Origin: CAZUQH01 sp964622465
GTDB taxonomy: Bacteria; CG03; CAZUQH01
Reading direction: 5' to 3'
DNA length: 5,145 nt
Assembly: GCA_964622465.1 (NCBI GenBank)
Contig: CAZUQH010000060.1
Location: 1 to 5,145 of the forward strand
This document shows, piece by piece, positions 1-5,145 of this stretch (position 1 is the first letter of the stretch; each line of letters opens with the position of its first letter). The notes below the pieces were generated by a model. The model saw only the letters and a program-made list of their open reading frames with translations, was not told the DNA's origin and did no database searches. A program made the position numbers and the translations under genes.

Positions 1-953
1 ACCTTATTGGCGGAGGTGCGGCTGGAGCAGATGGCGAAGATTGTTGGGCCTGAGCCGGAAATTGCGGAACCGAGGGCGCCTGCCTTTTTAGCGCAAGCAA
101 GAACATTGTTAAATCCAGGGATAAGTTTTGCGCGGTATTGCTGATGGAGGCGGTCCTGGAGCGCAAGCCGAAGCAAGGGCTTATCTCCTTGCCCAAGCGC
201 ATTCACGAGAGAAACAACTCTTGAGAGATTGAATACTGCATCTGAAAGAGGGACTTTCTCAGGGAGGATAGCGCGTGCTTCGGGCGTTGAGACCTCAAAA
301 TCAGGAATTGCAAGAGCAATGGACAGCCCTTTTGCAACTTGTATTTTCTGATATATCCATTCATTCTTTCCAACCGGTATAGATGCAACAAGGCCTCCCC
401 ACATTGATGCAGCTACATTATCGGGATGACCTTCCATACGAGCAACAAGATTAACGATTTCTGTTTCGCTCAGTTTTGAATTGCAGATTGCATTTGCTGC
501 AAGTGCTCCAGCAAGTCGTGCACATGCGCTTGAGCCAAGACCTCGTGCAAGTGGTATTTTGTTCATAAGATGCATTTCAACCTGTGGAATTGCACGGTTA
601 AGACGGTTAAACACTGAGGCAAATGCTTGATAGCAAACATTGCTGCGGTCTGTTGGGAGTGTATCAGAACCCTGGCCGGATATGTGGATTGAGGGTTTGC
701 CGGGTTTCGTGGAGAGGATTTTTACTTCAAGTGTGTTATACAATGAAATAGCGAGGCCGAGGACGTCAAAGCCGGGGCCGACGTTTCCGATGCTGGCAGG
801 GACTACTATCTTGATGGGATGGGATTGCTTCGTCCCGCCACGCTTCGCTCGCGCTCCTCGCAATGACAACTGTGTGGGATGGGATTGCTTCGTCACTCGT
901 TTCACTCGCTCCTCGCAATGACAGTGTATGTTAAGAGATTGCTTCGGCCGCAT
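1..953 (-). CDS. thrB: Homoserine kinase (GHMP family), C-terminus cut by window edge, repeat-derived N-terminal extension
   Basis: This enzyme phosphorylates L-homoserine with ATP to O-phospho-L-homoserine, the substrate of threonine synthase, in the cytoplasm. I translated the frame by hand; it is open from the ATG at 951-953 to the window edge (317 codons seen). GHMP-kinase landmarks are the N-terminal IKIVVPASIGNVGPGFDVLG (residues 47-66), the ATP-binding loop PLARGLGSSA (134-143), EGHPDN (174-179), DRLHQQYR (about 264-271) and the C-terminal glycine motif SGSGPT (299-304). Counting from IKIVV, 271 residues are visible, so roughly 30-40 C-terminal residues of a usual ~300-residue protein are missing. 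Residues 1-46 are translated repeat DNA, with KQS recurring at residues 4-6, 22-24 and 42-44. The ATG follows GAGG by 6 nt and lies 20 nt after the thrC stop. Alternative in-frame starts are GTG at 903-905 and 894-896 and TTG at 867-869 and 861-863. Function is secure; the start is not. Confidence 0.9.
   Translation of the reverse strand, partial: MRPKQSLNIHCHCEERVKRVTKQSHPTQLSLRGARAKRGGTKQSHPIKIVVPASIGNVGPGFDVLGLAISLYNTLEVKILSTKPGKPSIHISGQGSDTLPTDRSNVCYQAFASVFNRLNRAIPQVEMHLMNKIPLARGLGSSACARLAGALAANAICNSKLSETEIVNLVARMEGHPDNVAASMWGGLVASIPVGKNEWIYQKIQVAKGLSIALAIPDFEVSTPEARAILPEKVPLSDAVFNLSRVVSLVNALGQGDKPLLRLALQDRLHQQYRAKLIPGFNNVLACAKKAGALGSAISGSGPTIFAICSSRTSANK
815..868. repeat. Short palindromic repeat, copy A (thrB-proximal)
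   Basis: On the plus strand the core runs from GATTGCTTCG (823-832) to CCTCGCAATGACA (856-868) and is 46 bp long. ATTGC near one end and GCAAT near the other form a 5-bp inverted repeat. The 20 bp at 815-834 are identical to 875-894 in copy B, and the 17 bp at 852-868 match 907-923. The conserved homoserine kinase sequence starts right beside its left edge, at about 815. Confidence 0.88.
875..923. repeat. Short palindromic repeat, copy B (middle)
   Basis: The core is 41 bp, from GATTGCTTCG (883-892) to CTCGCAATGACA ending at 923. It lies exactly 60 bp from the matching position in copy A. Both ends are conserved, while the middle (893-906) differs from copy A and is 5 bp shorter, as expected for an element whose ends matter and whose loop drifts. 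Confidence 0.88.
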
Positions 954-972
954 ACGCGACCTCGCAATGACA
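935..972. repeat. Short palindromic repeat, copy C (thrC-proximal)
   Basis: This is the shortest and most diverged copy, with a 36-bp core from GATTGCTTCG (937-946) to CCTCGCAATGACA (960-972). It is 54 bp from the matching position in copy B. The ends are intact and the middle (947-959) is unrelated to copies A and B. It ends 1 nt from the thrC stop codon and contains the only in-frame ATG for thrB. Confidence 0.85.
960..965 (-). promoter_or_regulatory. Repeat-borne Shine-Dalgarno of thrB
   Basis: GCGAGG on the minus strand, with GAGG at 960-963, lies 6 nt before the in-frame ATG at 951-953. It belongs to the conserved end of repeat copy C (ATTGCGAGG), so both this site and the ATG it serves are within repeat sequence. 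A second such site, GCGAGGAG in copy B, precedes the in-frame GTG at 903-905. Confidence 0.5.
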
Positions 973-973
973 A

Positions 974-2053
974 TTAGATTCTAAGGGCGGAAACAACGTC
1001 TGAGATGCGCGCTCGGACCACAGACGGTTTCGTTGACGCCTTGATTGCACAGTCAGGGTCTTTCAATCCGTGACCTGTAAGAATGCAAACCACTCTTGTT
1101 CCTGCTGACTGGCCAGCAAAAAATCCTCTTTCAACGTATTTCTTCAATCCCGCTATGGATGCTGCACTTGCCGGTTCAACAAATATACCTTCTGTTGAAG
1201 CAAGCAACCGATATGAATGCAAAATTTCATCATCCGTAACGATGTCAATAACGCCACCGGATTCATCACGTGCCGTTAGAGCGCGTTTCCAGGAAGCAGG
1301 ATTGCCGATACGTATTGCGGTTGCGATTGTTTCAGGGTTTTTTATGGGCTTTCCAAGTACGATAGGAGCTGCGCCTGCTGCCTGAAAACCCATCATTTTT
1401 GGTTTCTTGCGTGACTTTTTCTTCTCAAAATATTCGCAATAGCCCATCCAGTAGGCAGTTATGTTACCAGCATTTCCAACAGGCAAAAATTGAAAGTCAG
1501 GCGCATCGCCAAGCACGTCTATTATTTCAAACGCAGCGGTTTTCTGCCCTTCGATACGCATAGGATTAATCGAATTCACAAGCTTGACCGGGTACTTATC
1601 ACAAATTTCTCTGACAATCTGGAGCGCATCGTCAAAGTTTCCTTTGATGGCAACGACGCTTGCACCGTGAACCATTGCCTGCGAAAGTTTGCCAAGAGCA
1701 ATTGCTCCTTTTGGTATTACGACAAGCGACCTTACGCCAGCGCGAGTAGCATATGCAGAAGCAGATGCAGAGGTATTGCCAGTTGATGCACATATCACCG
1801 CAGTCGCACCCTCTTCCACCGCCTTTGAAATTGCCATAGTCATACCGCGGTCTTTGAAGGAGCCGGTTGGATTCAATCCCTCATATTTAAGGTAAACCTC
1901 AATCTGCCCGCTCACGCCGAGTTCTTTTTCCAGGCGGTTTGCGCGTATGAGAGGAGTGTTTCCTTCAAGGAGTGTGATTACGGGGGTAGCGTCACTAACA
2001 GGGAGATGCTTGCGGTATCTTTCTATAACACCTTTATATTCGTGTAGTTCCAT
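974..2053 (-). CDS. thrC: Threonine synthase (PLP-dependent, short form)
   Basis: This enzyme converts O-phospho-L-homoserine and water to L-threonine and phosphate, the last step of the pathway. The 359-residue length fits the short ThrC class, which lacks the long N-terminal domain of the E. coli/yeast type. Fold-type II PLP motifs are in order: NPTGSFKDRG with the Schiff-base lysine at K67, ASTGNT (89-94), the phosphate-binding loop GNAGN (193-197), MGFQAAGAAPIV (221-232), EPASAA (293-298) and TGHGLKDP (326-333). A lysine/arginine-rich stretch at 211-219 precedes MMGFQ and looks like a surface loop. The ATG at 2051-2053 starts a normal MELHEYKGVIERY-type N-terminus. Only three bases upstream are known before the N run, so no ribosome binding site can be judged. 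The gene follows hom and is followed by thrB after 20 nt if the repeat-borne ATG is used, as expected for one transcript. Confidence 0.96.
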   Translation of the reverse strand: MELHEYKGVIERYRKHLPVSDATPVITLLEGNTPLIRANRLEKELGVSGQIEVYLKYEGLNPTGSFKDRGMTMAISKAVEEGATAVICASTGNTSASASAYATRAGVRSLVVIPKGAIALGKLSQAMVHGASVVAIKGNFDDALQIVREICDKYPVKLVNSINPMRIEGQKTAAFEIIDVLGDAPDFQFLPVGNAGNITAYWMGYCEYFEKKKSRKKPKMMGFQAAGAAPIVLGKPIKNPETIATAIRIGNPASWKRALTARDESGGVIDIVTDDEILHSYRLLASTEGIFVEPASAASIAGLKKYVERGFFAGQSAGTRVVCILTGHGLKDPDCAIKASTKPSVVRARISDVVSALRI

Positions 2054-2056
2054 GAG

Positions 2057-2156
2057 NNNNNNNNNNNNNNNNNNNNNNNNNNNNNNNNNNNNNNNNNNNN
2101 NNNNNNNNNNNNNNNNNNNNNNNNNNNNNNNNNNNNNNNNNNNNNNNNNNNNNNNN
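2057..2156. other. Assembly gap of 100 Ns between hom and thrC
   Basis: There are exactly 100 Ns, the conventional placeholder for a scaffold join of unknown length. The gap begins 3 nt upstream of the thrC ATG and ends directly at the TAA stop codon of hom, so neither gene is visibly broken. The true spacing, the thrC ribosome binding site and any intervening sequence are hidden. It could be a short intergenic stretch, a repeat copy like those at 815-972 that defeated assembly, or an additional gene. Confidence 0.98.
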
Positions 2157-3449
2157 TTACGTTATTCTTATGAGGCGGGTTGGCGCCTGCACGATTTTCA
2201 ATGCGTCAATTTCTTTGCATGCTGCCATGATGTCCTTCTCCCTGGCATCATGCGTGACCATAACGATTGGAACGCGCTTCGGGTTATATGATTCCTTCTG
2301 GACAACCGAGGCAATTGACACATTATGCCTGCCAAGAACGTTTGATATCTGTGCGAGGACTCCTGTCTGGTCAACGGTCATAAACCTCAGATAATACTGT
2401 GTGACAAGGTCTGCGATATTCTTCAATTTTATCTTCTTGTGTGAATCAAGCATAACGTATGGGAGCCGTCCGCCTATGCCATAATGAATTTTCTGTGCAA
2501 CGTATACGAGGTCGCTCACGACAGCGCTTGCTGCAGGCATCTGGCCTGCACCCTTACCGTAAAACATGGTCTCACCGACTGCATCGCCTATCACGTATAT
2601 CCCGTTGTATTCATCTTCAACCGTTGCGAGCGGATGAAAACGGGAAATAAAACTGGGGTGCACCCTGAGCTCAACTCCATCTTTTGACTGCCGCATTATT
2701 GCGAGTAGTTTCATAACGTAGCCAAATTCATTTCCATATATCAGGTCACTGATGTCAATTCCGTTAATCCCCTCGCAGTGGATAAGCTCTGGCCTAACAG
2801 CAGTACCAAAAACTATGGATGCAAGTATTGCGAGTTTCTGCTGTGAATCAAAACCATCAATATCCATAACTGGATTGCTTTCAGCAAAACCACATTCCTG
2901 TGCAAGTTTGAGCGCTTTTTGAAAATTCATACCCGTTTGATACATTTTCGTAAGGATGAAATTCGTGGTGCCATTTAGTATCCCGACTATTTCATTTATA
3001 CGGTTGCCTGCAAAACCTTCATTCAATGCCTGAATTATTGGGATGCCAGCACCGACACTTGCCTCCATATACACGAGACATTTTTTCTCGTGTGCAAGAG
3101 AAAATATCTCATTCCAATGTTCTGCAAGTACCGCCTTGTTTGCAGTAACGACGTGTTTTGAATTCTTAAGCGCGCCAAGAATAACCTGATATGCAACCGT
3201 GCTTCCGCCTATCAGTTCTATTACGATTTGTATGTCAGAATCGTTGAGCACACGCTGAACATTGCCTGTTACCGAATATCCGAGCGCCTTCGCCTGTTTG
3301 CGCACGCTCGCCGAACTGTCGCAGACAAATTTTATTTCTACAGGGCACCCTATTTTCCTCGTCAGATACGAACGGTTTCGTTTCAGCATCTTCAGTACGC
3401 CATGCCCAACCGTTCCACAGCCAATAAGACCTGCTTTTATCTTTTTCAT
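2157..3449 (-). CDS. hom: Homoserine dehydrogenase with C-terminal ACT domain
   Basis: This enzyme reduces L-aspartate-4-semialdehyde to L-homoserine with NAD(P)H, at the branch from lysine to threonine/methionine synthesis. The 430 residues match the monofunctional Hom type, without a fused aspartokinase. The Rossmann glycine motif GLIGCGTVGHG is at residues 7-17, TANKA with the conserved lysine K105 at 102-106, and GILNGTTNFIL at 156-166. The family signature runs from GFAESNP to the catalytic-type lysine K205 (DIDGFDSQQK, 196-205). An ACT domain spans roughly 353-430, beginning YLRFMTVDQTGVLAQIS; in this family it commonly mediates allosteric inhibition by threonine, which is inferred here. 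The ATG at 3447-3449 is 9 nt after the upstream aminotransferase stop, with only a weak GCGGG before it, so translational coupling is likely. The TAA stop is directly visible at 2157-2159 at the edge of the N run. Confidence 0.97.
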   Translation of the reverse strand: MKKIKAGLIGCGTVGHGVLKMLKRNRSYLTRKIGCPVEIKFVCDSSASVRKQAKALGYSVTGNVQRVLNDSDIQIVIELIGGSTVAYQVILGALKNSKHVVTANKAVLAEHWNEIFSLAHEKKCLVYMEASVGAGIPIIQALNEGFAGNRINEIVGILNGTTNFILTKMYQTGMNFQKALKLAQECGFAESNPVMDIDGFDSQQKLAILASIVFGTAVRPELIHCEGINGIDISDLIYGNEFGYVMKLLAIMRQSKDGVELRVHPSFISRFHPLATVEDEYNGIYVIGDAVGETMFYGKGAGQMPAASAVVSDLVYVAQKIHYGIGGRLPYVMLDSHKKIKLKNIADLVTQYYLRFMTVDQTGVLAQISNVLGRHNVSIASVVQKESYNPKRVPIVMVTHDAREKDIMAACKEIDALKIVQAPTRLIRIT

Positions 3450-3458
3450 ATTACCCGC

Positions 3459-4667
3459 TTATTTTTCTGATTTTAGTTCCACAGGCGCCTCTTTTATGAA
3501 CTTTTTTAGTCGTAACAGTGCGTCGTGAAACCTATCGTAATGAGTTACCAACGCCATTCGCACATAACCTTCACCATATGAGCCGAATCCGGAACCAGGA
3601 GAGACCGCTATTCCTGTACGCTCAATCAATAACTTGCTGAACTCAAGGGAATCCAGTGACCGGTATCCTTCTGGAATCCGCGCCCAGAGATACATCGTAG
3701 CGCGCGGCTTCTCTACACGCCAGCCAATTTTGTTCAGTCCATCAACGAAATAGTCCCGCCGCCTCTGGTACTCTTTGACGACTTCTTTAACACAGTCACC
3801 AGGCCCGGTAAGGGCTGCAACTCCAGCAAGCTGTATAGCCGTAAAAACCCCATAATCAAGGTAACTTTTAAGACGCTCCAGTGGTTTTAGGATATCCTGA
3901 TTGCCAACGACGTAACCGAGACGCCATCCAGCCATATTATACGTCTTTGATAAAGTGTTAAATTCTACTCCGATATCACGCGCTCCCGGCGTCTCCATAA
4001 AAGACGGTGGTTTATAACCATCAAAAGCAATTTCGGAATATGCGAAATCATGAACGACAACAATGTCGTTTTTCTTGGCGAATTTAACAACACGCTCGAA
4101 AAATTCGAGGCCATCCACACATGCGGTTGTAGGATTGTTCGGATAATTTAGGACAAGTATTTTTGCCTTCCGTGCTACCTCGTCCGGAATCCGCTCTAAA
4201 TCCGGAAGATAGTTATTTTCAGGAATAATGGGCATCTCTACGGGTGTACCGCCAGCGAGAAGTACTCCGTAGTAGTGCACGGGATAGCACGGACTTGGAA
4301 ACAACACGATGTCTCCGGGGTCAAGCCATGCCTGATAAAAATGTGCAATCCCTTCTTTTGACCCAACCAGCGTAAGTATTTCGGTGTCAGGATTGAAACT
4401 CTGGCCAGTCCTCTTTTGATACCACTCACTTACCGCATGCCGGAATTTTGGCATCCCTTTTTCCTGCGGATAGCGGTGCGTCCTTGGGTGATTAACTATT
4501 GTGTCACACAAACGTTCAACAATATGTTTTGGTGTTGGCATGTCGGGATTGCCCATTGCAAGGTCAATAACGTCCTGCTTCCGCCGATAGGCCTCTAATT
4601 TTAGGCCATCAATTACACCAAATATATACGGTGGTAATCCCTGAATCTTTTTACTATACATTTTCAT
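3459..4667 (-). CDS. alaC: Class I/II PLP aminotransferase, AlaC-like
   Basis: This is a fold-type I aminotransferase, most like E. coli AlaC (glutamate-pyruvate transaminase) as I recall that sequence: both share LPPY near the N-terminus, the MGNPD segment, PHIVE/KHIVE, and TLSK-YNMAGWR. With the ATG at 4665-4667 the protein has 402 residues. Visible active-site features are GSKEG (102-106), NYPNNPT (174-180, PLP-contacting Asn178), HDFAYSEI (206-213, Asp207 and Tyr210), SKTYNMAGWR (240-249, Schiff-base Lys241) and YVRMAL with the carboxylate-binding Arg370. A GTG at 4680-4682 would add five residues, but it has no ribosome binding site, while the ATG has AGGA 7 nt upstream. Related proteins are often annotated as LL-diaminopimelate or aspartate aminotransferases, so substrate is uncertain. 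Lying 9 nt upstream of hom, it probably serves amino-group supply to alanine or the aspartate family; that role is inferred. Confidence 0.9.
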   Translation of the reverse strand: MKMYSKKIQGLPPYIFGVIDGLKLEAYRRKQDVIDLAMGNPDMPTPKHIVERLCDTIVNHPRTHRYPQEKGMPKFRHAVSEWYQKRTGQSFNPDTEILTLVGSKEGIAHFYQAWLDPGDIVLFPSPCYPVHYYGVLLAGGTPVEMPIIPENNYLPDLERIPDEVARKAKILVLNYPNNPTTACVDGLEFFERVVKFAKKNDIVVVHDFAYSEIAFDGYKPPSFMETPGARDIGVEFNTLSKTYNMAGWRLGYVVGNQDILKPLERLKSYLDYGVFTAIQLAGVAALTGPGDCVKEVVKEYQRRRDYFVDGLNKIGWRVEKPRATMYLWARIPEGYRSLDSLEFSKLLIERTGIAVSPGSGFGSYGEGYVRMALVTHYDRFHDALLRLKKFIKEAPVELKSEK

Positions 4668-4674
4668 ACTATCG

Positions 4675-4678
4675 TCCT
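4675..4678 (-). promoter_or_regulatory. Ribosome binding site deciding the aminotransferase start
   Basis: AGGA on the minus strand lies 7 nt before the ATG at 4665-4667. The alternative GTG at 4680-4682 is upstream of this site and has only TTTGGG before it, so the ATG is preferred. Confidence 0.6.
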
Positions 4679-4684
4679 GCACCC

Positions 4685-4727
4685 AAAGACAACAAAAGGG
4701 CGGGCGGACATTTAAACCCGCCCGCCC
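4685..4727 (-). terminator. Intrinsic terminator after the HU gene, possibly an attenuator
   Basis: A perfect 10-bp inverted repeat pairs GGGCGGGCGG (4698-4707) with CCGCCCGCCC (4718-4727) around a 10-nt loop. In the minus-strand transcript the hairpin is followed by TTTTGTTGTCTTT (4697-4685), the layout of a rho-independent terminator. The T-tract is interrupted by G and C, so read-through is plausible. It lies between the HU stop and the aminotransferase start, whose ATG follows the tail by only 17 nt. Confidence 0.82.
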
Positions 4728-4780
4728 CCTGCTCCATTACAATCCATCTCACAAAAAAGCGCACACTAGCCAGGGCCAGG

Positions 4781-5056
4781 TTATCTCTTTACGGCGTTTT
4801 TCAATGCCTGTCCCACTTTGAATGAAACCCGCTTTCCGGCAGGCACCTGAATTGCCTCACCAGTCCTTGGATTTCTGGCTGTCCGCGGCTTGGTCGCCTT
4901 TACTCTAAAAGTACCCAGGCCAGTAACAACAACCGAACCCTCGGTCTTGAGGGAATCCGTAATTGCTTTTACCACTGATTCAACTGAGCGCTGCGCCTCT
5001 GCCTTGTTGATTTTTGCTTCCTTCGCTACCTTTTCTATTAAATCGGCCTTCGTCAT
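4781..5056 (-). CDS. HU-family DNA-binding protein
   Basis: This is a small basic histone-like protein that binds and bends DNA as a dimer in the nucleoid. Its 91 residues are the standard HU length. The N-terminal helices start MTKADLIEKVAKEAKINKAEA, GLGTF (46-50) marks the beta sheet, and the DNA-contacting arm carries RNPRTGE with the intercalating proline P63. The C-terminal VPAGKRVSFKVGQALKNAV is typical. The length and absence of extensions fit HU better than the longer IHF subunits, but which paralogue (hupA/hupB-like) cannot be told. The start is clear: AGGAGGTGA lies 6 nt before the ATG. It has its own promoter upstream and a hairpin with T-rich tail downstream, so it is probably mainly monocistronic. 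Confidence 0.97.
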   Translation of the reverse strand: MTKADLIEKVAKEAKINKAEAQRSVESVVKAITDSLKTEGSVVVTGLGTFRVKATKPRTARNPRTGEAIQVPAGKRVSFKVGQALKNAVKR

Positions 5057-5062
5057 TATTCT

Positions 5063-5071
5063 TCACCTCCT
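5063..5071 (-). promoter_or_regulatory. Strong Shine-Dalgarno sequence of the HU gene
   Basis: Read on the minus strand this is AGGAGGTGA, a full anti-16S match, 6 nt before the ATG at 5054-5056. It fixes the HU start and predicts high translation. It also shows that this genome uses canonical SD sequences, which supports judging the other starts by SD. Confidence 0.9.
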
Positions 5072-5107
5072 CTCATGCCAGAATTTTTACAAAAGTACCT
5101 TATAGCA

Positions 5108-5136
5108 CTTATACCAAAAGGACATTGGCTTGTCAA
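5108..5136 (-). promoter_or_regulatory. Sigma70-type promoter for the HU gene
   Basis: On the minus strand a perfect -35 TTGACA (5131-5136) is followed by a 17-bp spacer and a -10 TATAAG (5108-5113, five of six consensus bases). Transcription would start around 5100, giving a leader of roughly 45 nt with the SD near its end. It is the only near-consensus promoter I found reading toward the genes. It is placed from consensus only. Confidence 0.8.
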
Positions 5137-5145
5137 GGGATTTTC

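Noticed and set aside
203..391. 62-codon minus-strand open frame within homoserine kinase
   Set aside because: It is out of frame with the kinase, which carries clear family motifs through the same region.
640..921. Plus-strand open frame of 93 codons ending in repeat-like residues
   Set aside because: It is antisense to homoserine kinase and its C-terminal part is just the repeat read on the other strand (two GWDCFV copies). No SD and no recognisable family.
815..972. CRISPR array
   Set aside because: There are only three units with variable middles, conserved ends and 5-bp internal dyads, touching without spacer-like unique segments of even length, and no cas genes.
1083..1895. Several plus-strand open frames across thrC
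   Set aside because: They lie wholly opposite threonine synthase, whose motifs are intact in the minus frame; they look like shadows of its codon pattern.
1947..2291. Plus-strand open frame crossing the N run
   Set aside because: It is open only because Ns cannot give stop codons; the two sides are antisense to thrC and hom.
4665..4682. GTG at 4680-4682 as the aminotransferase start
   Set aside because: It has no ribosome binding site, while the ATG five codons downstream has AGGA at 7 nt; the five extra residues match nothing in the family.
4665..4696. TTGTTG and GATAGT 16 bp apart as an aminotransferase promoter
   Set aside because: The -10 would overlap the region just before the ATG, so transcription would start inside the gene and lose the AGGA ribosome binding site.

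Overview
This is a bacterial chromosomal window from a draft, probably metagenomic, assembly; a run of exactly 100 Ns marks a scaffold join. Every convincing gene lies on the minus strand, so transcription runs from right to left. Base composition is moderate and looks uniform across the genes. Plain housekeeping content, a sigma70-type promoter, a strong Shine-Dalgarno (SD) sequence and an intrinsic terminator all indicate a bacterium. The phylum cannot be fixed from these proteins. The short palindromic repeat family between thrC and thrB resembles dispersed repeats that I recall from several environmental Gram-negative lineages, but that is memory and not a search result.

Layout, right to left. 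At 5108-5136 there is a near-consensus promoter, followed by an HU-family nucleoid protein gene (4781-5056) and a GC-rich hairpin with a T-rich tail (4685-4727). Then comes a threonine-biosynthesis cluster: an AlaC-like class I aminotransferase (3459-4667), homoserine dehydrogenase with a C-terminal ACT domain (2157-3449), the 100-N gap (2057-2156), threonine synthase (974-2053), and homoserine kinase (953 to the left edge, C-terminus missing). Hom, ThrB and ThrC together carry out aspartate semialdehyde to homoserine to O-phosphohomoserine to threonine. The aminotransferase probably handles a linked amino-donor step. Aspartokinase and aspartate-semialdehyde dehydrogenase are not in the window.

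The main unusual point is the thrC-thrB junction (815-973). Three diverged copies of a short palindromic repeat sit there, spaced 60 and 54 bp apart. Both spacings are multiples of three, and the thrB frame stays open through all three. The conserved kinase sequence begins directly where the array ends and has no ATG of its own. The only in-frame ATG lies inside the thrC-proximal repeat, 6 nt after a GAGG that is also repeat sequence. The repeats therefore appear to supply the thrB translation start and a basic N-terminal extension of about 46 residues. I found no wholly novel system here; the rest is ordinary primary metabolism.
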